Shown piece by piece: positions 43,175 through 52,201 of a stretch of DNA of 64,000 bases (its first letter is position 1; each line of letters starts with the position of its first letter). The notes beneath the pieces were generated by a model. The model worked only from the letters and a program-made list of their open reading frames with translations. It did not search any database and was not told the DNA's origin. A program made the position numbers and the translations under genes. Location of the stretch: positions 124,001-188,000 of the forward strand of contig JACKIP010000002.1 of the NCBI GenBank assembly GCA_020638395.1, written 5' to 3'. This stretch comes from Rhodospirillales bacterium. GTDB lineage: Bacteria; Pseudomonadota; Alphaproteobacteria; Micavibrionales; Micavibrionaceae.

Positions 43175-43381
43175 AGAAAGAAAGGGTTTTAAGGTCAATA
43201 GCCTCTATTTGTGCACCAGGGGCGTAATTTTACAGAACCGTCATTCTGAGCGTAGCGAAGAATCTTTTCTTTCATGGGCTTGAGATCCTTCGCCTGCAGC
43301 TCAGGATAACGATTTTGGGCTTTTGCAGAGCTTTCTATTTATTCGCTTTTCCCGTCGCCGGAAATATGGTTCTTTAGGGGC

Positions 43382-46180
43382 ATGGCCGCTGAAAAATTTG
43401 AACATAAGGATACCTCTAATGATCTGTTTCTGATTGACGGGTCGGGGTATATTTTCCGCGCCTATTTTGCCCTGCCGCAAAACCTGACAAACCCGGCGGG
43501 GCAGCCTGTGGGGGCGGTTTTGGGGTTTTGTAACATGCTTTACAAACTCCTGAATGATTTAAAAGCCGAAAATATCGCGGTTATTTTCGATGCCGCCCGC
43601 AAGAACTTCCGCTTCGATATTTATCCGGAGTATAAAGCGCATCGCCCGGATGCACCGGAAGATCTGATCCCGCAATTTCCATTATTCCGGAAAGCGGCAG
43701 AGGCTTTCGGATTGCCGGCCATAGAGCTGGAAGGCTATGAAGCAGACGATCTGATCGCCACCTATGCAAGGCAGGCTCAGGAAAAAGGAATGAATGTGAC
43801 GATTGTCGGGTCTGACAAAGACCTGATGCAATTGGTCAATGACCGCGTGACCATGTTCGATCCGCTAAAACAAACCCTGATCGACGCGCAGGCCGTTCAG
43901 GAAAAATTCGGCGTGCCGCCGGAGCAAATGGTTGATTTACAGGCCTTGACCGGGGATTCCGTTGATAATGTCCCCGGCGTTCCGGGGATCGGCCCGAAAA
44001 CCGCCGCCCAGCTTTTGGGGGAGTTCGGCTCTCTGGAAAATTTGCTGGATAATCTGGATAGCATCAAACAACCGAAACGGCGGGACGTCCTGAAAGAAAA
44101 TACAGAACAGGCACGGTTATCTAAACGGCTGGTGACACTGGCGCAGGATGCCGCCGTCCCGGTTTCTCTGGAACAAATGAGCGCCCATGACCGCGATATG
44201 CCGCAATTACAGGCGTTTCTTGAGGAGCAGGGATTCCGCTCTTTACTGGCAAGACTTACCGGCAACACACCTGCACAGAATTCCAAAAGCCCGGAATCTG
44301 CGACAACTCTTGCCGTAACTCCCCTCAATCAGTCTCCTGTCTCTGAAAGCCGGTATGTTCTTGTACAGGAAGAAGCCGCCCTGAAAGCGCTGATTGCTGA
44401 AATTCAGGCCGTCGGCTCCTGCGTGATTGATACGGAAACCACGCACCTGACCCCGCGCTTTGCAAAGCTGGTGGGATTGTCCCTGTCCTGCAAAGCGGGG
44501 GAGGCCTATTACATCCCGCTGGGGCATATCGCGCCGGAGGCTGATCTGCTGGGAGGGCCGCAGCAGGAGATCAGGCAACTTGATCCGGAGGTCGCCCTGT
44601 CCCTCCTGAAACCGGTTCTGGAAGATCCTTCCATTCTAAAAACGGCGCATAATGCCAAATATGATCTGCAAATCCTGATGAATCATGGACTCCGGGTTGC
44701 GCCGCTGGAAGATACCATGTTGATGTCTTATGTGCTCGACGGCTCTTTTCGCCGGCATAATATGGACGCTCTGTCGGAAGATTATCTGGGGCATACGCCA
44801 ATTTCTTATGAAGAGGTCGCCGGCAAAGGGAAAAAATCCATCACCTTCGATCAGGTGCCCCTGGATAAAGCCTGTGCCTATGCCGCCGAAGATGCCGATG
44901 TCACTCTGCGCCTGCATCAGATTCTAAAACCAAGACTTGTACAGGAACACATGGTCAGCGTTTATGAAGATATCGAACGCCCCCTGATTCCGGTTGTGGC
45001 AGCGATGGAATATGCCGGTATTAAGGTTGATCCCGTTTTGCTGAAGAAATTCTCGCAGGATTTCGGGCAGCAACTTCTGGAGCTGGAAAAAACCATTCAC
45101 CGTCTGGCCGGACGCGATTTTAACGTCGCCTCCCCCAAGCAGCTTGGCAATATTTTATTCGAGGAAATGAGCTTGCCGGGTGGCAAAAAGACAAAAACCG
45201 GCGATTGGTCCACCGATGTGTCCACCCTTGAAAAACTGGCAGATAGCGGCATTGAAATTGTCAAAGAAGTGCTGGAATACCGTCAACTCGCCAAATTAAA
45301 ATCCACCTATACCGATGCCCTACAAGAGGCCATTCATCCCCAGACAAAACGTGTTCACACCTCTTTTTCCATGGTGGGAACATCGACCGGACGTCTGTCT
45401 TCCAGTGATCCGAATCTGCAAAACATCCCGATCCGCACCGAGCTAGGACGAACCATCCGCGAAACTTTTATTGCAGAGGAAGGCCATCTGTTACTTTCCG
45501 TGGATTATTCCCAGATTGAATTGCGGCTGGCGGCAGAGCTGGCGGGTATTTCCGCCCTGAAAACCGCGTTCCGGAATAAAGAAGACATTCATGCCCTGAC
45601 CGCGTCACAAGTCTTTAACATCCCGCTATCCGAGATGACCCCCGAAATTCGCCGCCGCGCCAAAGCGATTAATTTCGGCATTATCTACGGTATTTCCGGC
45701 TGGGGATTGGCGAAACAACTGGGAATTGAAGCCTCCGAAGCCAATGAATTTATTCGCGCCTATCTTGCGCGCTTTCCGGAATTACAAGACTTTATGGAAC
45801 GCACCAAAGAAGAAGCCCGCAAAAACGGCTATGTTAAGACGTATTTTGGCCGGAAATGTTATACCCCCACAATCAATGATAAAAATCCGATGAAACGGCA
45901 GGGAGCAGAGCGCGCCGCCATCAATGCGCCGCTGCAAGGCACCGCCGCAGATATCATCAAAAAAGCGATGATTAAACTGGCCCGCGCTCAGGAGCGCGGC
46001 GAGCTGGGCAGTAGCCGCATGTTGCTGCAGGTTCATGACGAGCTGATTTTCGAAGTCCCGGCGGGCGAGGTTGAACAGCGTGCTGTACAGATCAAACAGA
46101 TCATGGAACATGTCGTGTCCTTTGATGTCCCGCTGGAGGCCGAAGCCGGATGGGGGAAAAGCTGGGCCACCGCGCATTAA
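43382..46180 (+). CDS. polA: DNA polymerase I
   Basis: PolA fills gaps and removes primers in replication and repair. The 932-residue protein contains all three domains. The 5'-3' exonuclease covers about 1-300 (LIDGSGYIFRAYFALP, GYEADDLIATYA, GDSVDNVPGVPGIGPKTA). The 3'-5' exonuclease has intact acidic residues (CVIDTETTHL, YDLQILMNHG, YAAEDADVTLRL). The polymerase has motif A VDYSQIELRLAAELA, motif B RRRAKAINFGIIYGIS, and motif C LQVHDELIFEVP. The proofreading site therefore looks functional. The gene has its own upstream region with repeats. Confidence 0.97.
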   Translation: MAAEKFEHKDTSNDLFLIDGSGYIFRAYFALPQNLTNPAGQPVGAVLGFCNMLYKLLNDLKAENIAVIFDAARKNFRFDIYPEYKAHRPDAPEDLIPQFPLFRKAAEAFGLPAIELEGYEADDLIATYARQAQEKGMNVTIVGSDKDLMQLVNDRVTMFDPLKQTLIDAQAVQEKFGVPPEQMVDLQALTGDSVDNVPGVPGIGPKTAAQLLGEFGSLENLLDNLDSIKQPKRRDVLKENTEQARLSKRLVTLAQDAAVPVSLEQMSAHDRDMPQLQAFLEEQGFRSLLARLTGNTPAQNSKSPESATTLAVTPLNQSPVSESRYVLVQEEAALKALIAEIQAVGSCVIDTETTHLTPRFAKLVGLSLSCKAGEAYYIPLGHIAPEADLLGGPQQEIRQLDPEVALSLLKPVLEDPSILKTAHNAKYDLQILMNHGLRVAPLEDTMLMSYVLDGSFRRHNMDALSEDYLGHTPISYEEVAGKGKKSITFDQVPLDKACAYAAEDADVTLRLHQILKPRLVQEHMVSVYEDIERPLIPVVAAMEYAGIKVDPVLLKKFSQDFGQQLLELEKTIHRLAGRDFNVASPKQLGNILFEEMSLPGGKKTKTGDWSTDVSTLEKLADSGIEIVKEVLEYRQLAKLKSTYTDALQEAIHPQTKRVHTSFSMVGTSTGRLSSSDPNLQNIPIRTELGRTIRETFIAEEGHLLLSVDYSQIELRLAAELAGISALKTAFRNKEDIHALTASQVFNIPLSEMTPEIRRRAKAINFGIIYGISGWGLAKQLGIEASEANEFIRAYLARFPELQDFMERTKEEARKNGYVKTYFGRKCYTPTINDKNPMKRQGAERAAINAPLQGTAADIIKKAMIKLARAQERGELGSSRMLLQVHDELIFEVPAGEVEQRAVQIKQIMEHVVSFDVPLEAEAGWGKSWATAH

Positions 46181-46228
46181 CCAGAATTCAGCTTGTGTCC
46201 CGAATAAATCCCCCGTACTCTTGAGAAC

Positions 46229-46582
46229 ATGTTCGCTGAATTCCTGAACTGGATCGACCTGATCTGGGTTCCGATTGCTTTTTTTGTCGTGGCAAAGCCG
46301 CACCGGTGGTATGCGGTCGCATTTATTCTCAGTTGCCTGATGGTGATGCGGATGCAGTACGAGCTGATCGCGGAATGGGGGTTTGGCACCGAAGGATTTC
46401 CCAATATGTTGCTTGATTCCCCGCCTTATTTGCGCGGTGTGGTGGTTTATAGCCTTGTCTTTGTTCTTTACCTCCTACTCTCGCACTATTCCCGCAAGAC
46501 AGCGCCCGTGATCTATATGGCGGCCTCGATTTCAATTTTCTTCGTGGCATTTGTGTTCAGCTTTATCATTATGAGCCTGTAG
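46229..46582 (+). CDS. Small integral membrane protein, unknown function
   Basis: This 117-residue protein has three or four hydrophobic helices: LIWVPIAFFVVA, WYAVAFILSCLMVM, VVVYSLVFVLYLLL, and IYMAASISIFFVAFVFSFII. A short polar loop between helices 2 and 3 contains EWGFGTEGFP. There are no enzyme motifs. It sits 48 bases after polA and 48 before the next gene on the same strand, so it may be part of a polA-maf transcript. It looks like a conserved hypothetical, with no name recognised. Confidence 0.6.
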   Translation: MFAEFLNWIDLIWVPIAFFVVAKPHRWYAVAFILSCLMVMRMQYELIAEWGFGTEGFPNMLLDSPPYLRGVVVYSLVFVLYLLLSHYSRKTAPVIYMAASISIFFVAFVFSFIIMSL

Positions 46583-46630
46583 ATTGTTTTGAAAGTTGCA
46601 AAGTCGGCGCGGGAGGGGTAGAACAAAGCT

Positions 46631-47089
46631 ATGATGATGCGATTAAATATGCGGCTTTTTCTGATGCTCCTGCTGAGCGGAGTTTTTCTGGTGATAGCAG
46701 GAACCGATGCGCAGGCCGAGCCCACCCCGGCGGAGCAACGCCTTGCCCTGTCAAAGGAACTGCACCGGATTAAGCCGGTGAAACCCCAGATCGACCGCGC
46801 CATAGACCGTATGGCCGCCCAGATTCCCGACCCGGCAGAACAAAAATCATTTGCCGCATCCATTCGCCGCGCCCTGAATTATAAAGGCATCGAAGAAACC
46901 TCGATGAAAGCTATGGCCGATATTTTCACGCTGGAAGAATTGCAGGCGATGGTGGCTTATTATAGCAAGCCGGAAGCGATCTCCGCAGCGGAAAAAATGC
47001 CGGAATATCAAAAAGCGCTGGGGGAGGAAATGACGAAAATGCTTGACCGCGCTATGATGGAATTACGCACCGGACGGGCGGCGGATTAA
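46631..47089 (+). CDS. Secreted DUF2059-like protein
   Basis: This 152-residue protein has a signal peptide (LFLMLLLSGVFLVIAGTDAQA) and a helical mature part. It ends with the pattern ADIFTLEELQAMVAYYSKPEAISAAEKMPEYQKAL, which is typical of DUF2059 proteins (helices around F-T-x-x-E-L and Y-x-x-P-x-G/A). The family is periplasmic and of unknown function. Its stop is followed one base later by the maf ATG, so the two are translationally linked. Confidence 0.75.
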   Translation: MMMRLNMRLFLMLLLSGVFLVIAGTDAQAEPTPAEQRLALSKELHRIKPVKPQIDRAIDRMAAQIPDPAEQKSFAASIRRALNYKGIEETSMKAMADIFTLEELQAMVAYYSKPEAISAAEKMPEYQKALGEEMTKMLDRAMMELRTGRAAD

Positions 47090-47090
47090 C

Positions 47091-47714
47091 ATGACCCCCG
47101 TCGCAGATGCGCCCCGATCGTCCCGCCTGATTCTGGCCTCAGCCTCGCCGCGCCGTCTTGATCTTTTACGGCAGGTCGGCCTTGTGCCGGATGAGATCTG
47201 TCCGGCGGAGATTGACGAAACGCCGCTGAAAAATGAAAAGCCGCGGGCGCTGGTGGAGCGGCTTTCCTGTACAAAAGCCCGCAAAGTTTACGATCTGCGC
47301 CAGCCCACCGCGCCTACTGCACCCCCGGCTTTTATTCTGGCCGCAGATACAACGGTCGCCGTCGGACGGCGGATTTTGGAAAAGCCCGTGGACAGGGACG
47401 AGGCCCACAGGTTTCTGACGCTGTTATCCGGACGCCGGCACCGGGTCATCAGCGGACTGGCGCTCATCACACCGGACGGACAGTGCCGCAGCCGCGTGAC
47501 GGAAAGTGTTGTAACGGTAAAACGCCTGACCCCGCAGGAAATTGAATCCTACCTCGAAACTCAGGACTGGCAGGGCAAGGCCGGAGGATACGGAATACAA
47601 GGCCCTTTTGCCATGTACGTCAAAGACATTCAGGGCTCTTACAGCAACATCGTCGGCCTGTGTCTATATCAAACCAGACAGCTTTTATCCGGTCACGGGT
47701 TTCAACCTCTATAA
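47091..47714 (+). CDS. Maf-like nucleoside triphosphate pyrophosphatase
   Basis: Maf proteins hydrolyse dTTP/UTP or modified nucleotides to the monophosphate and so clean the nucleotide pool. The 207-residue protein shows LILASASPRRLDLLRQVGL, the catalytic-base region FILAADTTVAVGRRILEKPVD, RHRVISGLALI, and GKAGGYGIQGPFAMYVKDIQGSYSNIVGL. These motifs support the YhdE/Maf group, but the exact substrate is not fixed. The infA and rng genes often found beside maf are not here. Confidence 0.92.
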   Translation: MTPVADAPRSSRLILASASPRRLDLLRQVGLVPDEICPAEIDETPLKNEKPRALVERLSCTKARKVYDLRQPTAPTAPPAFILAADTTVAVGRRILEKPVDRDEAHRFLTLLSGRRHRVISGLALITPDGQCRSRVTESVVTVKRLTPQEIESYLETQDWQGKAGGYGIQGPFAMYVKDIQGSYSNIVGLCLYQTRQLLSGHGFQPL

Positions 47715-47734
47715 AAAAGCGTAGAGACATTCTC

Positions 47735-47763
47735 CGGTTTTTGTCGCTTGCGTCGGACGGCGG
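47735..47763 (+). repeat. 29-base exact repeat, copy 1
   Basis: Starting CGGTTTTTGTCGCTTGCG, this 29-base word is identical to 55271-55299. It lies in the short gap between maf and the convergent GGDEF/EAL gene. Confidence 0.85.
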
Positions 47764-47777
47764 CAGGGACTCCCTCC

Positions 47778-49907
47778 TCATCCGAATTCGGACAAAGACC
47801 CCTGATATTTTTTGATGAATGCCAGAAACTCGTTATAGGGAACGGGCTTTGAATAGCGGAATCCCTGCACTTCGTCGCAGCCTTCAAAGCGCAGAAAATC
47901 TTCATGCTCTTTGGTTTCCACGCCTTCTGCGATAACTTTCAGGTTCAGGGCCCGCCCCAGTGTGATAATCGTTTTTGTAATCGAGGCGTCATTGGCATCA
48001 TTCAGCGCATTGCGAATGAAAGACTGGTCGATTTTCAGGCGGTCGATCGGGAACTGGCGCAGATAGGACAAAGACGAGTAGCCGGTTCCAAAATCGTCAA
48101 TCGCAAGCTCAATTCCCAGAGCATGAAGTTCTTTCAGAGTCGTCACGGTATGTTCGATATCTTCCATGAACGCGCTTTCTGTCACTTCCAGTTCCAGTAA
48201 ATGCGGCGGCAGACCGCTTTCTTTCAGAACCTGAGCGGTATAAGTGACCAGATCACTTTGCAGGAATTGTGCGCCGGAGACGTTAACCGCCACCCGAATG
48301 TCCTGCCCGGTCTGACGGACCCATTCCGCCGCCGTATGACAGGCTTTATGCAGAACCCACTCGCCAATCGGGACGATCAGCCCGGATTGCTCGGCAATCG
48401 GGATAAAGACTCCGGGAGGAATAAAGCTGCCGCCTTCTTTGCTGTTATCCTGTTTAAACCAGCGAATCAGCGCTTCAGCACCGATAATGTGTCCACGCGC
48501 CAAATCGAATTGTGGCTGGAAAAACAGATCAAGATGATTGTTCTCAAGGGCATCCCGTAAATCGCGCAGCATCTGGAATCTCTGCTGAACGACCCGGTCA
48601 AAATCTTCGCTATATTCTTTGATTGTGTCGCGGCCTTCTTCCTTGGCGCGGTTCAGCGCGATATCCGCATTTTTCAGGACCTGATCCGGATCAGTTCCGT
48701 TATCAGGATAGGTGGAGACTCCGATGGAGGCACGAAGCTGAAAATTCTCGTTGAACACTTTAAACGGTTCGGAGCGGATGGTCCGCAAAACGCGCTCCCC
48801 CACATCCATTGCGGTATTCAAAGAGGTGGAGAGTGGCATCATCACCGCATATTCATCCTCGCCGGTTCTGGCAACGATGGCAGTTTCCGGCAAAGCCTGC
48901 CGCAACCGTTTGCCAACGGCCCGCAGTAACGCATCCCCAACATTATGGCCCATTGAATCGTTTACGTCCTTGAAATGATCGAGGTCAATCGTAACAATCG
49001 CCGCCCGTTTTATTTCATTTTCAGGGTCTCCCTCGCTTCGTGTAAATTCCGAAAGTTTCTGGATAAACAGAGTCCGGTTCGGAAGCTGGGTCAGCTGGTC
49101 AAAATACGCCAGATTATGAATCTGATCCTGCGCGGCCAGCTTAATCTTTTTAATATTGGCAGCATTTTCTTTAATAAGATTATGCGCAATATCAATAGAT
49201 TGCGTCATCTCATCCTTTGATTTGAAAGGCGGATCAATCAATTGCGGATTTTCAGGATTTTTCACGGCAGAAAGCAGGCTCTGTCGCAAAAACAGGATTG
49301 GCTCCAGCAGCCAGCGGCTGAGGGCCAGCATCAGGACCGAGGTCACAAACCCCGCCATCAGGAAGAAAATAATCAGATTCTGGCGGGCATATTCCGTTTT
49401 TTCCCGCAATACATTATCGGATGCCACGCGAAGCACCATCACGAAGGGTCGGGCATTTAGTTCATAGGGACGCAGGGTAAATTCATAAAAAGAACCGTCC
49501 GCACTCCAGTAAGTTTTGGTAATGTCCTCGGCCTTCATGATTTGAATAATCGGCAGGTCGCCATAATGCCCCAACAAAAAATAATCATTGCTATAGACGC
49601 TCAGACCGGTAATTTTTGTACTTGCGGCAATTTGCGTCCATTCATCCACGCTGACTGGATTATCCAGAACAGTTGCGGATTCATGGCCGGGAATCGCCTG
49701 CATCACGGCTGCTTTGGCTTCCTGTTTCAGACGATCCAGAATTTTCTGTTCATGGTCGGTGATGGTCAGACCAAAAATCGCAACCTGCACCGTCAAAATC
49801 GTCGCAAAGACTGCCAGAGTAATCCGCCAGCTGATCGGACTCCGCCAGATCTTTGCCGGAGAGGAGGAGAACAGCATATGAAGGAGGGAAGATTTTCCTT
49901 TAGACAT
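47778..49907 (-). CDS. Membrane-bound GGDEF/EAL protein, probable c-di-GMP phosphodiesterase
   Basis: The protein has 709 residues from ATG 49907 (a TTG at 49958 extends the frame). It has two membrane helices (ISWRITLAVFATILTVQVAIFG and IIFFLMAGFVTSVLMLALS) bracketing a periplasmic sensor region, then a short linker. The GGDEF domain is FDQLTQLPNRTLF to about residue 430, but its site reads TGEDEYAV, a departure likely to abolish cyclase activity. The EAL domain is complete: GAEALIRW, NVSGAQFL, ELEVTESAF, AIDDFGTGYSSLSYL, KIDQSFI, VIAEGVET. It would lower c-di-GMP in response to an outside signal. Confidence 0.93.
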   Translation of the reverse strand: MSKGKSSLLHMLFSSSPAKIWRSPISWRITLAVFATILTVQVAIFGLTITDHEQKILDRLKQEAKAAVMQAIPGHESATVLDNPVSVDEWTQIAASTKITGLSVYSNDYFLLGHYGDLPIIQIMKAEDITKTYWSADGSFYEFTLRPYELNARPFVMVLRVASDNVLREKTEYARQNLIIFFLMAGFVTSVLMLALSRWLLEPILFLRQSLLSAVKNPENPQLIDPPFKSKDEMTQSIDIAHNLIKENAANIKKIKLAAQDQIHNLAYFDQLTQLPNRTLFIQKLSEFTRSEGDPENEIKRAAIVTIDLDHFKDVNDSMGHNVGDALLRAVGKRLRQALPETAIVARTGEDEYAVMMPLSTSLNTAMDVGERVLRTIRSEPFKVFNENFQLRASIGVSTYPDNGTDPDQVLKNADIALNRAKEEGRDTIKEYSEDFDRVVQQRFQMLRDLRDALENNHLDLFFQPQFDLARGHIIGAEALIRWFKQDNSKEGGSFIPPGVFIPIAEQSGLIVPIGEWVLHKACHTAAEWVRQTGQDIRVAVNVSGAQFLQSDLVTYTAQVLKESGLPPHLLELEVTESAFMEDIEHTVTTLKELHALGIELAIDDFGTGYSSLSYLRQFPIDRLKIDQSFIRNALNDANDASITKTIITLGRALNLKVIAEGVETKEHEDFLRFEGCDEVQGFRYSKPVPYNEFLAFIKKYQGSLSEFG

Positions 49908-50124
49908 TGAATCCACGGCTGATGTACCTGTTATTTTATTTTGTTTTGACGCGAGCAAAGCAGGGCCCTTAATGATAGATCTTCTATATTTCGTTTATTT
50001 TGCCGTTTTTTATCCATTTCCACAATGTTCTATATCCGACGTATCCTGGCATTTTAGAAAAAATATCCTAAAATTTTATTTATTTTCCAAAGATTCTGCG
50101 CTTTTTCTTTTTTTGAGCAGGCAC

Positions 50125-50144
50125 AAAAAACCTATGTAATAGGT
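50125..50144 (-). terminator. Short terminator after the DnaJ-zinc-finger membrane gene
   Basis: On the minus strand ACCTAT and ATAGGT pair around TAC, followed by a run of T, 14 bases past the stop. The stem is short and AT-rich. The rest of the 49908-50157 gap is AT-rich and probably holds the GGDEF/EAL promoter. Confidence 0.45.
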
Positions 50145-50157
50145 CCAGACCCTAACA

Positions 50158-51720
50158 CTATGGCAGAAGGCTGCGAATCACGCTGTAAATCTGCGGTGCG
50201 GTTTGAGGATTTTCCCGGAAAGCGATTTCTGAAAAGAGCAGAAACAGAAGACCGGCAATCGCAGGTCCCCACAGCCCTTGCCGTCCCAACTTCGGTAATT
50301 TGAGATGATGGCGGGCGGTCTCTCCCAGCGCATCAATCAGGGCTTGCCGGCTCATGAGTTGTGCCCCCAGATATGGGAGAAACACAACACATCCCAGACA
50401 AATCAAATCAAACAAAAGGCGTAAAGGTTGCGGTGTTCCGGTCCCGCCACTCGCCATCCCGAATATGTACAGGAGGGTGAAAATAAAGGCCGGAATCAGA
50501 CCAAGCCCCAATCCATAAATCTGCGGACGGATCATCAGACGATCGAGCGCACCGCGTGCAGCCTTAATCAGACTGTTAATAAACTGCGGTTCCAGAGCGA
50601 TACTGTAATCGTGACGCAGTTTTTTCTCTGTTTTAGCAGCCCCGGCCTGTAACACCCCCATAACTGCGTCATGAGTCAGCCGGGTCTGATAGGTGGCGGC
50701 ACGAATTTTACGGGCAATATGTCCCTGCCCCATCGCCGCTTCGCGCAACAGGTTTAACGGCCCAAGAATATAACGCTCCAGAAAGGGCGGCACGTCCAGC
50801 AGGGCGGTTTTGTTCCCGAACACCAGAGCAGAGACGGTTTCCTCTCCAATCCGCACCTGCAAATCGCCGAGCGGCAGCCGCGTATCGTAATGCAGGGTGA
50901 GAACGGCGCCGGAGGGATTCTTCTTTTTGACGTCAATATCGTCGGAAATCTCAACCTGTGCGTGTCCGCGGGTTATCAGCTTTTCTTTCAGTCGCTCAAT
51001 AATAGGGCGGGCAATCTCCGGAATCTGATGCATCTGGCAGGAAAAGGCCGAATCCACCGAGAGTTTGATCTGGGTCAGATAATTCAGGTTCCCCAATCCT
51101 TTGCATTTTGAACAATCCCGTTTGCCTTTGTTCTGGCACTTCACACAGGAAATATCTCCCTTGCCCCGGCATTGAGTGCAGGCCGCCGGACCGGATTTTT
51201 GTCCATGACAAGTGGGGCACCGTACCCAGCCTTTGCCGTGGCACTCAACACATTCGATAGTTTTATGTCCCCGGCAGGTCTGGCAAGGTTCTTCCCGGAC
51301 ATAATGGAGGGGCTCCACCGGCAATCCCATCCGCTGCCGATCCCAGAAAAATCCGCGGTCTTCCCGCTTTAGAATTTGCGCCTTCAACGCATCCAGAGTA
51401 GCCGGCTGGGCAGTGACCTGATCCAGATCTTTACTGCTGAGCACTTTAAGATCTGCCTCGGTTTTGACTTTCTGTACAGATCCCGGCAGGCTGGTAATCA
51501 GCTTTTCTCCCTGCTCTGTATGCAAATGAAACTCGTTTTCTGCTTCAAAAAGCACTTCAATCTCTTCGTAAGAGAGCAGCTCAACATCTTCCAACGGATG
51601 AAAGCCGTTGCCGCGGACCACATCCCGGATTTTCTGCACGGCCGTCTCCGCACGATCCACAAAGTCAGTGGCAAGAGTAAAGTCCTCTGGAGAGGCAGGA
51701 GCGGGCGTTTTCTGAGTCAT
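50158..51720 (-). CDS. Membrane protein with DnaJ-type zinc-finger region but no J domain
   Basis: This 520-residue protein has an acidic, helical N-terminal part to about residue 140. Residues 146-206 follow with six CxxC pairs (CQTC, CVEC, CPTC, CTQC, CVKC, CSKC), several in the CxxCxGxG form of DnaJ. Then comes a beta-rich region, and hydrophobic helices near the C-terminus (GLGLIPAFIFTLLYIFGMA, LLFDLICLGCVVFLPYLGA, AIAGLLFLLFSEI). The HPD J domain is absent, so it is not a DnaJ co-chaperone in the usual sense. Zinc binding is expected; the role is unknown. Confidence 0.8.
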   Translation of the reverse strand: MTQKTPAPASPEDFTLATDFVDRAETAVQKIRDVVRGNGFHPLEDVELLSYEEIEVLFEAENEFHLHTEQGEKLITSLPGSVQKVKTEADLKVLSSKDLDQVTAQPATLDALKAQILKREDRGFFWDRQRMGLPVEPLHYVREEPCQTCRGHKTIECVECHGKGWVRCPTCHGQKSGPAACTQCRGKGDISCVKCQNKGKRDCSKCKGLGNLNYLTQIKLSVDSAFSCQMHQIPEIARPIIERLKEKLITRGHAQVEISDDIDVKKKNPSGAVLTLHYDTRLPLGDLQVRIGEETVSALVFGNKTALLDVPPFLERYILGPLNLLREAAMGQGHIARKIRAATYQTRLTHDAVMGVLQAGAAKTEKKLRHDYSIALEPQFINSLIKAARGALDRLMIRPQIYGLGLGLIPAFIFTLLYIFGMASGGTGTPQPLRLLFDLICLGCVVFLPYLGAQLMSRQALIDALGETARHHLKLPKLGRQGLWGPAIAGLLFLLFSEIAFRENPQTAPQIYSVIRSLLP

Positions 51721-51881
51721 CGTCCTAATAATAGAATATTTTGCGTTATCCCGAAAGTTTTTGTTTTCTTAAGTCATCTGCTTTACGCCCTGTGCTTTCT
51801 ATGCTTTGTATTCGGCATAAAATCACTTTGCGCTTTTTCGAGCGGCAAGCTATGAATACTATAGCAACAAAGGATTTAAAA

Positions 51882-52160
51882 ATGAAATTTACCGTAAATG
51901 TCGAAGCCACTCCGGAAGAAGCCCGCGAGTTTGTTGGCCTGCCGGATGTGAAAAAAATGCAGGACCGCTTCATGGATGAGATGGAAGCGCGCATGGCTGA
52001 GACAATCAAGGATCTGGACCCCGAAACCTTCACTAAAACCTGGATGCCAATGATGGTGCAGGGCTGGAGCGATATCCAGAAAACGTTCTGGGGACAAATG
52101 GGACTGGGAATGCCGATGGGAATGGGCGGATCGTCTTCCTCGGATGAGAAAAAGAAGTAA
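51882..52160 (+). CDS. DUF6489-like small protein
   Basis: This 92-residue protein begins KFTVNVEATPEEAREFVGLPD, followed by a helical centre and TWMPMMVQGWSDIQKTFWGQM. It ends in a Gly/Met stretch and a polar tail (SSSSDEKKK). The pattern matches a short alphaproteobacterial family that I recall as DUF6489, of unknown function. AAAGGA sits well before the ATG at 51882 and decides against the earlier in-frame ATG at 51852. The next gene is the broken kinase. Confidence 0.75.
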   Translation: MKFTVNVEATPEEAREFVGLPDVKKMQDRFMDEMEARMAETIKDLDPETFTKTWMPMMVQGWSDIQKTFWGQMGLGMPMGMGGSSSSDEKKK

Positions 52161-52201
52161 CACACTCCCAGACTTTTGCCGAAAAATTATGTGGGGGGGC
52201 T

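Larger units (their letters stand above)
43009..43381. repeat. Gap between the autotransporter and polA: palindromic promoter region and repeats
   Basis: Next to the autotransporter start lies a perfect 22-base palindrome (43011-43032), followed by TTTAGT/CTAAAC words. Towards polA come the 46-base unit shared with 18942-18988 (43111-43156), a hairpin around TTACACGC/GCGTGTGA (43144-43174), and a pair of oppositely oriented phrases CGTCATTCTGAGCGTAGCG (43239) and CTTCGCCTGCAGCTCAGGAT (43289). No gene is seen. Confidence 0.7.
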
